A stretch of DNA of 64,000 bases, from positions 8,556,001 through 8,620,000 of the forward strand of contig OY294070.1 in the NCBI GenBank assembly GCA_958510875.1. Reading direction: 5' to 3'. The number at the start of each line of letters is the position of its first letter. Position 1 is the stretch's first letter. This DNA is from Endomychus coccineus (lineage: Eukaryota > Arthropoda > Insecta > Coleoptera > Endomychidae). Shown piece by piece: positions 32,501-44,591 of this stretch. Made by a program: the position numbers and the translations under genes. Under the pieces are notes generated by a model that had not been told where the DNA came from, made no database searches, and saw only the letters and a program-made list of their open reading frames with translations.

Positions 32501-35500
32501 TATTTTCGAAATTGATAGTCACGTACGAATCCCTGTCCCAACGTCTTTGTTCATGCTGAAATCCCACGGCATGCATCAACTCATGTATAGGTGTGCCAAT
32601 GGATTTAAAACATCTGGATGCTAGTTTGATAGTTTGTTCGCCTAATTGTCTACCAACAAAAGACGAACAAGTCGAACTTGTGTCCTTAATTATCGATACG
32701 TAGTCTCTGTCATATGTATTTTTCTTAGTAAATCTGAACAATAAAAGAAAATCAAATTAAATGGCATAGTAACTTTTGTCATCAAGGATGGTATTGAAAA
32801 TATAAACTAACAGGTTTACCTAGTTAAAAGTTTGAACAGGCAATTCTATCTTGATAGCATTCACAATTAATGTCCTACTACTATGTTATTTTACATTAGA
32901 AATAATGCACTAGGGCGTTATGAAGATCTATATTGCCCTAGGGCATTATTGATTTATAACGCATCACATACATTAACATAAAATTACAAATAACCTTTAT
33001 TAACATTTCAATATGATTAAATGTCAAACAAATGTCATAACAGCTCTCGTCAGTATCATATAATCTTTGGTACTTTTTTAGTATTCATAGATGGCAAATT
33101 AATCAATCGTGAATTTCGATGATTTGTTCTTACCTTGAGATCCTGTATTTCAAATTAAATAACAGATAGTAGGACATTGAACGTTGAAGGCAACACGGAT
33201 GTTATGAGGACAGTAATCCTGATAACATCCTTGATACCTTGAATTACTCCACGATCGCTAACTCTTAAATCTGAGTATTGTTTGTATCGTTACTTGTTCA
33301 AGATAACGGGAGTTGTCGTTATAAATAAATATCATTTTGAGAATGAGGATAACAAAAATTGAATATGTCAAATAGTGATCATTTCAAGATTACTGGAAAA
33401 ATTTACTATGATAGAATGTCATTCTGTCGAAACTCAAAGAGAGAAACGTCTATGAAAAAGAATCAGTTTTGGAAAATGTTCCTCACAAAAGACGTATCTG
33501 TTGTTTAATGTATTTGTCTATAGTCTGCAGACCAAACATAACTTATAGTGTGGTATGTTTATTTAAGACTAAGATTATAGATGAAACAACCTTGCAGCTT
33601 TGGAAGACTGTCCAGAGACTGAGTAATTTTTTTTTTGCGTGGAAACCTTGCATATGCGTCTCGGAGGCTCGTGCTCTCGGGTGTGCCAGATTCTTACCGC
33701 CTAAAACACCTCCCTCGTAAGGTTGGTTCTCCACTGCACGGCGGCCATAAGTGTCTTATTGTGCTCTCACAGATTGCTATTTCCTCATCAGTCTGGTGTA
33801 TTGTATGAAATTCAGTAGCCTGATGTATGTATGTTTTAAAGCTGACCAGATAATTTTGCGATACCTCTGTACATTTTTTCTGTTTAGAGGGGAAATCTTG
33901 CATGGTCGTCTCGGGATTTCGTGTCCCCGGGCTTACAGTATTCTTACCGACTAAAACCCCTCCCCCGTAAGGTTATATGCCTTAAAACTAAGCCACAAAG
34001 AAACATACGTTCATTTAAAATTATGGGAAACTTTTCGTTATTGCGCAATACTTTTTTTAAATAATTGAATTAAACATAAACAAATGGCTCACACCTTCTT
34101 TGGGATAAGATGAACCACTCCTACCTAAATTTTTTATAAGACTGTGAGGGTCCTCAACTAATAAATCTGCTGAGGGAACCAAATTCAACTTACATACTCC
34201 ACCTTTCAAATATATCATTAAATATTCAACAATAATATATATATATATATTTATACACACCTTCATTCTCATAAAAACATTGATCTCATCTATCTATCCT
34301 TTTACAAAATATTCTGATTCTTCATCAAAATACGTTTCCCTCACATATTTTGGTACCGTTAGTGGAAGAATTGCAAAAATTTTATCGAAACATAATCTAA
34401 AAGTTAGCTTCAAACCTCAAATAAATTGTCCTATTCTTTGTTCAATGCTAAAGATAAAACAAATAAGTTTGATAAGCCTGGAGTATATAAATTAGTCTGT
34501 TCAGAGTGTGATAACTTTTACGTTGCGATCTTTTAAACTTAATAAATCAGATTCATCTTTCTTTAATAATATTTTAGAAACAGGGCACACTTTTCCAAAT
34601 TTAGATGAAGTTAAAATTGAACGTAACCAGAGTAGAGGTTTTGAATTAAATACATTAGAATCAATAGAAATTTTCAAAGGTATTAAAACCAATGTCAATA
34701 AGATTTTAAACGATCAATCAGATGTATACTACAGCATCCTGTTTGATAACGTAAAATTTCCCATAATCCTCTTGTGCCTTCCTAGTATACCGTCGCATTA
34801 AAATTTCCTTATCACAATATTAACTCTAGCTGATTATCCAATTTCAATTATACTATTCTAACAATATATTCCTCCAACCAGAACCCCACTTGTTCCCTGT
34901 GTTTTATATTGTACCATAAATAGCCAAGATTATTCATATTTTCATACATTATTAAGGGCCCTGTGGACCTGCCGTCGTAGAGTCGGAAGAACTAGGGAAC
35001 TCACTCCACGGATGGTGCCCTGGATGTACACCACCATATTATAGCACCACCCATTATAACACACGCCGGAATCGTGTGGTGGCCAAAAACAAAAACGAAA
35101 GTATCCCAGAATTCCCTGAACAGAGTTCAGAGGCTGGCATGCTTAGGAATAACAGGTGCAATATCTACCACCCCAACGGCTGCGATGAAGACGTAGCTGG
35201 GGTTGGAGCCACTGCATCTCTCCTTTCAGGCAGTAGCCATAAGAGGAGCGTATCACTTCAATCTGATTGGACAAGGAAAGGCCGATCAAAAAAGCCGAAG
35301 CATTCTTGGATTGCTTGGATCACCTGAGCCATTGTGGATGAGATCCTACAGGATCAAGGTTTACAGCACTTCCCTACCGTTCACGATTCAAATTTCGAAT
35401 GGGCCGGAGAACGCTGGGGGCAATCTTCATATGATACCAGGGAATTCCTTATGGTTTACGGAAGGCACCAAGACCGAAAAAAAACAGGTGCTGGAATACT

Positions 35501-37450
35501 CAAGACAACGGACCAAGGGGAAATATTTTCTTTGAACCTAGGGAGACTTGCGACAGAATTCCAAGCAAAAATGGTAGCAATTACATCATATGCTCGAATT
35601 ATGGGGGAGAGAGCCTACGAGAATATACAAATATCATAGTGAGCAAGCTGACGGTGCTTAAGGCACTGGAGTCATACATAATCACCTCCCAGTGTGTACT
35701 CGGTTGTGTAAAAGAACTCACGGCACTAGTAAAGAACCACAATAGAGTGATACTCGTATGGGAAACCCAAAGAGTTCTATATATAGAGATGACAAGTCGG
35801 ATTTATACCGTACTTTGGGAGTCTCCCTTTTTTCGTTCTTTACGCATGATCGAGGCAAACGACTATTCATTTATGACGCTATCGCAGCAGAGTAAAGTTA
35901 TTTTCGTTATTTCGTTTTGTTTATTTTATTGTTTTTGAGTGATTTAACCTCAATTTGTTTGTTATTTATGTATTATTATCTATTTATTTTACAACTTTCC
36001 TGAAAATCTTGAACGACGGAAATTGTGGTGTGAAACAATGTTGCTTCACCCAAGTTCACTTGAAAAAACTAGTCGACTCGATCGCTTGGGACGCGGAGAG
36101 AGGGTAACCGCGCTGACTCCCAAAATACGTTCTCTTTATATACAAACGATACAACTTGTCATCTCTATATATAGAACTCTTTGGGGAAACCAGACGAGAA
36201 GGGAATGAAACGGTCGTCGCACTCGCTAAAGCGGAGGCCGAACAACCACTGATTGGACCAGAGCCAACCTGTGGCATTTCTCATACCACAGTGAAATCTG
36301 TAAGCCAAAAATGGCTCGGGAGGAAGCACCGAGCTTACTGGAAGGAACTGCCCCGTATGTCGCACTCCAAGCGACTAATGGGAGATCTCCAGGAGCAACG
36401 AGTGAAAAATCTGCTAACGTTCAGCAGACAATACGGAATCTTGTTGCATTCCTGACCGGACACGCCCCATACAACAAACATCTCTGTACGATGGGTCTAG
36501 TGGATCAGTCCACATGCAGGGGTTGAAGCGTAGAAGGAGAAGTACTCACGCCCAGAAGTATCTCCTATATCAGGCTACTGAATTCCATAGAATACACCGG
36601 ACGGACGAGGAGATAGCAATATGTGAGGGCACAATAGTACACTAATGACCGCAATGCAGTGAGACTCCCTCTGGAAAGGAGAAACCACCTCACGGGGGAA
36701 GGGTTTTGGTCGGTAAGAATCCGGCAAACCCGGGGGCGCGGGCCTCCGAGGCATCTATGCAAGATTTCACCTCCTCTACACAAAAAAAAATCGTTTGAAG
36801 ATGACACGCTAGTGTCGAAACTATAGGCATTTGTTTTATTTTATTATATCAAAAATAAATTTACATTTCTAATTGCAAATGTTATTGATTTTAATGTTGA
36901 AAGAGACTGAATTCTTGATCTGTTTTCAAATTCATAGAACTGGCAAAGATTCATAGAACTTGGCATCAGCCAGTTGTCAATATTTTCCGAACCTGCCTTT
37001 TTTTAATCTCATTGAATTAATACAAATACTATATTATTACCAAGTTAGTAGTTATAATTTAAATAACTATCGTTACCTTATGCAAGTATATTTATGAAAA
37101 GAATCAATGGCAGATTTTAACATTCCCATTTCTGTAGCGTTGAATGGTCCCAATATTTCGTAAGGTACTATGGCTCTGCTCCAATACAGCCATCGTTGAA
37201 CTACACCGTTACGATCTACTTTTATTTCTATATCTCCTTCAGAAAGATCACCAACCTCCTCGGGGTTCACTGATTCTAATTCTTTCCAAGACGGGGTTCT
37301 TTTGATGGACTTTCGAGACATTCCAGAGCTTATTATTGGTATAGGCTGTACCAAACTATGCACTATTTGTGTCTGGGCTACATGATTTATGGGAATTGCA
37401 GTTGATTTTGATACGAACAACATTAAAATAATTGACGAGATCGTCCACAT
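29315..37450 (-). CDS. Astacin-family zinc metalloprotease, gene 3 (complete, 4 exons)
   Basis: Join of 37077-37450, 32492-32733, 31545-31678 and 29315-29509, giving 314 aa. Organisation and phases match gene 2. The signal peptide is [13 protein letters not shown].... Zinc ligands are H175, H179 and H185 with E176, and the Met-turn is SVMHY at 230-234. The C-terminal linker and hydrophobic tail equal those of gene 2. Two differences stand out. The aspartate-switch motif reads LSEGD rather than LFEGD, so the usual Phe of FxGD is Ser70 while Asp73 is kept. Exon 3 has an extra cysteine (SGKICSKNG). Intron 1 is about 4.3 kb and holds PLE, R1-type LINE and MITE insertions; intron 3 holds PLE and LINE fragments. 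No disruption is visible, so a functional secreted or membrane-tethered protease is likely. Confidence 0.9.
29607..30520 (-). pseudogene. Penelope-like reverse transcriptase fragment, intron 3 of gene 3
   Basis: Orthologous copy of the unit 2 fragment: same domain order and same 3' truncation, with an added small deletion ([12 protein letters not shown] lacks four residues). Confidence 0.85.
30585..31395 (-). pseudogene. LINE reverse transcriptase fragment, intron 3 of gene 3
   Basis: Copy of the unit 2 fragment with FDQVW, GYADD-equivalent, [16 protein letters not shown] and the thumb; lacks about 20 bp near 30580 (TGAAGTTTAATACC region). Confidence 0.8.
31545..31678 (-). CDS. Astacin gene 3 exon 3 (Met-turn exon)
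   Basis: 134 nt. Encodes [15 protein letters not shown], then [11 protein letters not shown] and an extra cysteine in SGKICSKNG. Flanked by AG and GT in the expected phase. Confidence 0.9.
31679..32491 (-). other. Intron 2 of gene 3
   Basis: 813 bp, nearly the same as gene 2 intron 2; no insertion. Confidence 0.6.
32492..32733 (-). CDS. Astacin gene 3 exon 2 (zinc-binding exon)
   Basis: 242 nt, same acceptor and donor as gene 2. Encodes [19 protein letters not shown] and is nearly identical to gene 2 exon 2, pointing to a recent duplication or gene conversion. Confidence 0.92.
32734..33599 (-). other. Intron 1 of gene 3, ancestral intron sequence
   Basis: No gene seen; holds the palindrome at about 32899-32950. 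Confidence 0.55.
33600..33975 (-). mobile_element. Two tandem LINE 3' tails (minus), unit 3
   Basis: Same pair as in unit 2, with A-runs at about 33626-33638 and 33871-33879. Confidence 0.6.
33976..34309. other. 5' portion of PLE B block, unit 3
   Basis: AT-rich; a minus frame ([20 protein letters not shown]) is shared with 60957-61202 but not recognised. Possibly a PLE terminal repeat. Confidence 0.4.
34310..34800 (+). pseudogene. Penelope-like element B, GIY-YIG region, unit 3
   Basis: Reads [20 protein letters not shown] and FKPQ, then the nuclease tail [20 protein letters not shown] through [11 protein letters not shown]. The centre of the GIY-YIG core is deleted compared with unit 1. 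Confidence 0.8.
35060..36790 (+). pseudogene. R1-type LINE 3' end, unit 3 (interrupted by MITE Y)
   Basis: Starts in the RT thumb region ([20 protein letters not shown]), passes through RNase H ([19 protein letters not shown]) and, after the MITE at 35767-36184, the C-terminal region and poly(A). Inserted between the PLE B frame and its hammerhead motif. Confidence 0.82.
35767..36184. mobile_element. MITE Y (418 bp, 6-bp TSD) inside an R1-type LINE
   Basis: Perfect inverted ends of 31 bp starting CCAAAGAGTTCTATATATAG, target duplication GGAAAC at 35761-35766 and 36185-36190. Absent from the LINE copies in units 1 and 4. No coding capacity. Confidence 0.85.
36792..36834 (+). ncRNA. Decayed hammerhead motif, unit 3
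   Basis: TTGAAGA at 36795-36801 with intact stem II; same C3 and U16.1 changes as units 1 and 2. Confidence 0.55.
37077..37450 (-). CDS. Astacin gene 3 exon 1
   Basis: 374 nt, phase 2, same ATG and donor as gene 2. Two codons longer than gene 2 in each of two propeptide places. Carries LSEGD in place of LFEGD. Confidence 0.9.
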
Positions 37451-37557
37451 CTTAGGAATCTTTCTCAAAATTTACAATGCTCTATTCGGTATTCCGCGAT
37501 GACTGACAATAATAATAGTCAAACTACAAAAGCCGACTTGACTAGTTGTTTCTGAGC

Positions 37558-37566
37558 TGATAAATA
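37558..37566 (-). promoter_or_regulatory. Possible TATA-like element of the astacin genes
   Basis: GAGTATTTATCAG lies on the minus strand about 110-140 bp upstream of the astacin ATG in units 1, 2 and 3 (also 4572-4578 and 20502-20508). It is conserved between copies, but so is everything around it. The start site is unknown; weak call. Confidence 0.25.
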
Positions 37567-37939
37567 CTCGTTTGATTTGACATGGTTAAATGTATGACAT
37601 GTTTAAATGTATAACTTAATAATTCATCTTCTTGCTACTCATGAAAAAGGTTTTGCACTTTCATTTGATATAAAACTGTCAATACTTGGAGAATTCGTCT
37701 TGTTAAATATGTTTGTTCGCTCTAAGCTAGAATATTATCATTTGCATGCAACCCACAATATATGAGGGCAAGGAGAAAAGTTCCTCAAAAATAGAACAGA
37801 TGTTCCCCACAATCGAAAATCCCATGTGATATTTGTGGTGATCTTTAACTAGATCGCATTAAAAATTTCAGACTGATATGTCATTCAATTCCGTTTTGAC
37901 ACCCATCGAAAGCAAGCAACCTTGAAGATTTTTGCAAAC

Positions 37940-38240
37940 ATGGAAAAAATAGAATTTCGCTTCTTGATCAGACATTATTTCTTGCGTGGGAAAAACATTA
38001 CGCAAACCAAAGCATCGCTTGTTAAATAATATGGAGACTGTTCACCATCAGTTGGAACGATTCACAAGTGGCTTACTGATTTTCGTTGTGGCAGTATGAC
38101 CACAAAGGACGCCGACGTTCTGGTCGTCCACTTGAGGTTACAACGCCAGAAATCGTCGATAAAAACCATGATATGATATTGGACGATCGGCGAGTTAAAA
38201 TTCACGGGATTGCTGAGGCTATGGTCCTTTCAACCGAACG
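37940..38240 (+). pseudogene. Mariner transposase, 5' part, unit 3
   Basis: Starts at the same ATG (MEKIEFRFLI) and runs through the DNA-binding region to STER, where an LTR-like element begins at 38241. Confidence 0.82.
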
Positions 38241-40060
38241 TGAAACGGCAGCCCACCTATGCTGGGCGCCAGTGAAACGGACCCGCTTTGGGTCGGTTTT
38301 AATTGGCCCAGCTAGCTCAATTTAAATTAATTTATCTCAGGGCTCGTAGTGAAACGTGCCTTGTGATTCAAGACTGGTGAATTACCCGGGCGCCAACTGC
38401 TTGAAAAAAAACTATAAAACTAAATGAATTCACAGTCAAGAATAGAAGCACTACGAGATGGTTTAACAGTCGATGGAAATTCAGAAAAACAATACAAGTT
38501 CAACTTAACAATTCGTATATTCCAACAGAATTTGGATTATAAATAAAGTTTAAATTACAAATTTTTAGAATACCAATTGGAAATATAAATAATGTTGAAT
38601 TCGTAGAAAAACAATTATTAAATTAAATCAAATTGTAACATAAATGAAATTTTAAGAAAACAATTATAAATTTAAATTGGTTTGTAACATAAATTGAATT
38701 TTAAGAAAACAATTAATAAATTAAATCAATTATTAAATTGAAAAGAATGAAATTTCCAATAAGAGGACTTACAGTAGACCTCGAATGATTCTATAAAAAT
38801 TAGTGGAATACAACTTCGGATAAACAACAAAATCAGAGAATGAAATTATGGTCATTCAAACAAGAAAATGTTACCCTCCTTGGAACTCGTAGGAACTGGA
38901 AGTCGGTCCTGTCAGGAAAGTCACTAAACCGCCTTGGAGTGAAGGGGTGAGGAACCTCAGACGTTCAAACCCTGTAATTTCAAAGAACGAACAGTACCTG
39001 ACTTGAGATCAAAAGGACAAGCAACACCGTCGGTTGGAATAACCAGGTGATTCCACAACCGATAATGTTATCTTTCCCAAATTGTGAAAACACTAATACA
39101 AAATGGATATCTTGACGAGATATCAATTTAATCTGAAAGAAATAAACGATTACAATTGATTTTTAAAATTAGCAAAAAGTTAACATGTGACTGAAAGAAT
39201 AATTATTTAAATTATATCTGAAAGAATATTATTTGGAAGGTTGAAATTTGCTAGTTAGCATAAAATTCTGGTTTGCTTGAAATGAATTGTACACGTGGAT
39301 TGATAATGTAAACTGTATTAACTCCCAAACGGCGTGACAGTGTCATAAATATATGTATACCTAATAAGCAGTAATTAGGTTATTTGTTTCGTATTCAGCC
39401 TTATCAACCTGTACTGCACGTTGGTCTAATAAGACCATCCGTATCTTGTACTAGGATAACAAAATGGCGATCTACAGAATCGCGCAACTATCATGTGCAC
39501 AAATTGCAGGGTCAAGTAAAAAGGTGGAAATTAAATATTGTCTGCATCAACTGCCCACGTCTCGTTAGAGTAATTTCATACAATGACTACAACAATCCCG
39601 GTAATGATGGAAATGATATACCTGGGATCATGCTAAATGCAAATCTGATTGTGCGTGTCTTACGATAAGTCGAGTAAATTTCCTCCGAAATATAATTACA
39701 TTCAGGTGCTGTACATCTAGACGTTTAATAACAAATCTAAATCAAATTATATGTAGCCTGATGTGCATCATATTTCGGAAGCAAAAATTAAGAAAATGTA
39801 TGTAAAGAATATGAAATATAAAACTCGACTTACCCTATTAAAGGATAACACCACAATCAATAATTTCCGATTTCCGCTATCCTACATTCCCACTCCGCGA
39901 TATTTAGTGACATCTCACATCAGGAATGGTAGTCTCAATAATCTAAGTTTTATTGACCGGCAGATATCTTTAAATATCATATGACAAGTTTCCTAGCCAA
40001 AAAGAAATCTAATCTGTTTATTATCAAGTTCTATACAATCCCGTAACGCGACCCGTTACA
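38241..40060. mobile_element. LTR-like element (TG...CA, 4-bp TSD) inside mariner
   Basis: 1820 bp starting TGAAACGGCAGCCC and ending CCCGTTACA. Flanked by AACG at 38237-38240 and 40061-40064; unit 2 carries the empty site. TG...CA ends with a short duplication fit a solo LTR or a short non-coding LTR element. A 94-codon frame at 39384-39668 is not recognised. No gag or pol is visible. Confidence 0.6.
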
Positions 40061-40064
40061 AACG

Positions 40065-40754
40065 GGTACAACACATTTTGCATTTTGCCAGCTAGGTGCC
40101 GCATTTGCTCTCTATTGACAACAACCGCGACCCTGTGACAACTTCAAACGAATGTTTGGCGATGTTAATGAGCGATAAGAAGGACTTTTTGCGCCGTTTC
40201 GTAACCGTGGATCCACCACAATACACCAGAAAACAAATAACAGTCGAAACAGTGAACTTCACCTGATGCATCGAAGCCGAAAAAGACCAAAGTGGATTTA
40301 TCAGCCAACAAATTCATGACAACAGTTTTTTGGGATACACACGGTTCCGTCCATATCGATATCGATGCGTATATTATGCAGAGCTGTTGAATCGATTCGA
40401 CGCCGATTTGATGAGAAAGCAGCCGCATTTGGCAAAGAAAAAAGTGCTCTTCCACCAGTACAACGCATCGGTGCACAGGTCCGCAGTCGCAATGGTCAAA
40501 TTGCATTAAGTGCACTACGAATTGGTTCGTCATTCACCAGATTCATTGGCTTTGGCCCCCTTCGATTTTTATCTATTTCCAAACTTGAAAAAATGGTTTG
40601 GCGGAAAGAGATTTGGTTCCAACGATGAGGTCATCGCTGAAACAAACGCCTATTTTGAAGAATTGCCGAAATCGTGTTATTTGGAAGGGACAACAATTTA
40701 GAAAAACTTTGGACGAGGTGTATCGGGCTACAAACAGATCATGTTGAGAAATAA
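40065..40754 (+). pseudogene. Mariner transposase, 3' part, unit 3
   Basis: Continues after the LTR-like insertion: VQHILHFAS, PQYTRKQITVETVNF, LLNRFDADLMRKQPHLAKKK, DFYLFPNLKKWFGGKRFGSN, stop TAA at 40752. Several frameshifts and stops. It retains more 3' sequence than the unit 2 copy. Confidence 0.82.
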
Positions 40755-41270
40755 AATAAGTTTTGTTCAAATAAATCATTTCTTGTTTCATTTTACGTGA
40801 CGAGACTGGAAGGCGACCTGGAAAGCAGGAGCCCTTCTCTTGTGCGGAGTGTGAAACCGCATCCAGGCGCGTCTCCAGGTGGAGGGTGAGGGAATGCTCA
40901 TGGCCCTGTTGCCGGCAGGGTCGAGGGTGGGAGTGAAACGCTCCCGTGGACCACATGCACCCAGACGCCGGATAAATTATGCACTCCAAATCATATGTTC
41001 CTGAGAAGAAGGTGATGGATAGAATGCGATTGACACAGATGATCCATATGTTCCGATTAAACGTAGGAAGTTATCCCATTATAATTAATTTACTAAGACA
41101 CAGAGACCATAAAATTGGGCATCAACCATATTATGGTACAAACCACCGAAACTCGGTACCCAAAGACAGACAATTGACGCTAAACGCTAACATAAACGTA
41201 AACTGTAATAGAAACGAGGAACACAGTATAGACCATAGTCAAAGGATAAAGGTCTGTTGGAGTGTTCCTA

Positions 41271-42040
41271 CCAACGAATTCGGATATACTAGAATAAGCT
41301 AAAGTCATTCTTGAGTAGCGCCAACATGTCTCTCTCCCACCATACTGTCATCTAGTTTCCCAGCTATCGTGTGGAGAAATAAAGATTGAATAGAGAGATC
41401 TCCGATATTGGCACTCGTAATTCGCCGCCGCTAATCGTGTACCTACTGTCAAGAAAAGTGACATTTATTTGAAAGTGTTGTTAACGAGTTCCTATCAACT
41501 TAACCTGTCAAATCTTTGAGTGATTTTGGTGATACAGTTCTTTGTTCTTTCTACTTTCTAGAAAATTCCAGAAGCTAACGACTTAATATATTTTAATATA
41601 GTTACTTGCACACATAAATCGGTGGATGGCAATCACCAAAAGAAGAAACGACCTTACAAATTGCTATTATACAAATGTGGTCAGTAAGTGAATCAGTTTA
41701 ATTGCCAAAATACCAGTCTTTTTCTGCAAAACATGGAAGAAACCCACATTTGTCATTAACATTCTTCTATGTCTACAACTACACTGTTAATATTGGTTAT
41801 ACAGCTTTTATTTTTGATGTTTCAACAGTTTAAAAAAAAACGTACCTTACTGCCTTATAAATAGTACGCCCGTGGCGAGGGGTACCCTGGAAATCTGTTT
41901 AACATACCCTATACAATACACGCCTATGCCGTGGGGTACTATTCCTCTATCCGTACTGGATTTCTACACGTCATGTTGGCAATACAAAATTTCCTAGTTA
42001 CGAATAGACTGACTAACTCTAGTATATCCGAGTTCGTTGG
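41271..42040. mobile_element. TIR transposon X, copy 3 (internally deleted, 770 bp)
   Basis: Same ends (one mismatch, CCAACGAATTCGG). Target duplication TTCCTA at 41265-41270 and 42041-42046. Unit 1 shows the unoccupied site near 8918-8930. The middle of the element is replaced by about 110 bp of unrelated sequence (near 41478-41600), so this copy is non-autonomous. Confidence 0.85.
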
Positions 42041-42489
42041 TTCCTACCATCGTCACCTAGCTCCTCCAAACACAGCCTTGCTCTCATCGACTCGTCGCCG
42101 GCACGTAACAACATCATATAATGTCGTCGTCAATAACATTAAATAAACGAAATAAACGACCAATCAGTTTGCACTCAAATTTTAAAAAGAGTAGGAGGGA
42201 GGCTCCAACAGACCTTTATACTCTGACTATGGTATAGACGCAGTCCATATCCTGAAGTAATGCGATAAGCGGTTCCGGGGTATGCATGAAGAAAGGAGAG
42301 GTTTTAGCAGGTATTCTGTAATTTAGAGTGAGTCCTGCACTACCAGGAGTGATAGATCAAAAGCTCCTGGTGTGCATTAAGCATTTCCTTTCCACAGAAA
42401 ACAAAAAAGGCTGGGAGGCGTGAATCGGCGTCTTCTAAAACATTTCGCGTTCAGAGAAGATGGTACCAGTTACCGCATTATGAGCGCTT

Positions 42490-43440
42490 ATAGAAGGATG
42501 CTCTTGAACAAACATACTGGCCTTAACTGAGACGTAGGTCAATCCATCCACCAACAACGCCTACTATATGCTCTGCCTTTACTACGAGCTTTACACTCGT
42601 TTCAGATTCAAAGGAGGTCTGTCTATTTCATAAATGATCTCTCAAGCTACCGAGAGGAGAATTTAGTATCACAAGAATTCGATATATTGTGGTTCAAGCT
42701 TGATAATCACAAACAGACAAAATTTCTCCGTTGTCTTCATTCATCACCAAATGAACTCTGTGAATTTTTTTCCCTGAAACTTGACCTCATGCAGCAGAAC
42801 AATCCAGCAGCTGAAATTATCATAATAGGGGATTTCAATGTTCACAACTTCACTCGGCTCAAGTTCTCAAACAAGACGGATGACGGAGGGTGACAGGTTC
42901 CGGCCTTCGCCATTACCCATGGTCTCGAGCAGTTGATTAATGAACCAACACGGATCCCTGATAACAATTTTCATTATGCCAAAACGCTTGACTTACTCCT
43001 CACTAACAATCCAGATCCCTATGAAGTAAAGGTCCGTGCACCATTGGGAAACTGGGACTGGAACGAATGTTTTTCTCCAAGTCACCTTGGAGAAGAAGAT
43101 GTTCCGAATTTGATGACTCAATGCAATGTGCCACAGAGATCTCGTATATTAACAGGCTAAAAATGAAAACTTACATACTCCATACCAACAAATCACCATT
43201 GCCTGGTGAACGATGGTTCAATAAAATCTGTTCTGGGGCAGTCACTTCAAAGCAAACAGCATAAGGTAACCCATCTCTGGAGACCAGAAGAAAATTTGTT
43301 GAAGCCAGGAATATGTGCAATGAAACAATAAACGCTTCGAAAGAGGTATCTTCAAAAAATAAGGTCAAACCGTATCGAATGCCTGAATGGTTGTCGTTCG
43401 TTTTGGACTTCCGCCAGAGCAAATAAATTATCAAGTAGGG
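42490..43440 (+). pseudogene. APE-type LINE: endonuclease and linker, unit 3
   Basis: Copy of the unit 1 fragment; the GDFNVHNF catalytic motif is intact here. Frameshifts follow. Confidence 0.78.
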
Positions 43441-43810
43441 GAGAGTAGTACACAATGACACGTAGCGTCAACGTCAAATGAAAAGTGCCCAAGTCCACTT
43501 TTTTCAGAAATCGAGATTTTAATGCCATCTACTTTGACACTTTAAAACCTACAGTTTGGCAATACTAATCCAAGCTTATGTCGTTAGATGGTGCCACAAT
43601 ACTCATAAGCGAAACGTGCGCAAGTCCAACGGTCTGTCTCTACGATAGTATGAATATTGCCCAAGTCCACGTTTCAAATGATTATCAATCGCTAGTGCAA
43701 TGTATTCAATTATATTTGGAACCCATATGGACAAACAAATCCGAGCTCTATACTTTGAGAAAGATACCTGGTGTAAAGAAAACAATACTCAGACAGCCAG
43801 TATGACGTTA

Positions 43811-44200
43811 TTTAAATTTAACGTTTTTGAAGAAATGAATTTATCAGGTTTTTCACCTAAGAATGTGATGTCTGCGTAGCTTATAAAACGAAGAAGCTTA
43901 CAAACGACACGTTTTGAAAAAACAGTTATTCAATCAGGAAACTCGCCAATGAGTATAGTATGTCACAGCTAGCATTTTAATTTGAGCTAACATTTAGGCG
44001 GAATCGCAGGGAAAGAGTTTACTATTAATTATAATCTAATGGTCATCGAGCTCCCTAAAATTTTGGGCATTCTCTGTACTGTCATTGTATGAAAATACAG
44101 TTAACTGGTTAACTATCACTACGCGTATTGGACCACTGATTTTTCAAGCTTGACAGTTCTCGAAAACGAAATCATTTGAAGGGAACTACTATTTTAGAAG
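43811..44200. other. No recognised feature
   Basis: AT-rich sequence between the LINE block and the ISL2EU-type element. Confidence 0.4.
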
Positions 44201-44591
44201 TATAGGGATCCGAAATGATGGTTAGGTATTTGCTTTATCATTCCAGTATGGCGGACGAGTTGTCACATTATTTGTTTACGTACATAAAGCAGTGCCTATA
44301 TCTTGATTTATTTTGAAGATGCCTTTAAATTGAAATGAAGTTTTACGTTTTGGGGAATCTAAAATGAATAGTTATACTTTAAGAGAAGCAGACAGAATAT
44401 TAAACAGTACATAAACTTATTTTTGTGTGGAATAAAGAAAAATATTCAAATGCAACATTATTATATTGCTACAAGTACGTATCATAAATAAACAGTTGAT
44501 TTAATTTTGAATTTATTTTCTGGAATTTGCATATAGTATATTGTACAACCAGTGAGAAATATGTCGTTTTCTCACGAATTGTACATTGTAC

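Noticed and set aside
40573..40989. 138-codon minus-strand open frame
   Set aside because: Same antisense situation as 8014-8643, in unit 3.
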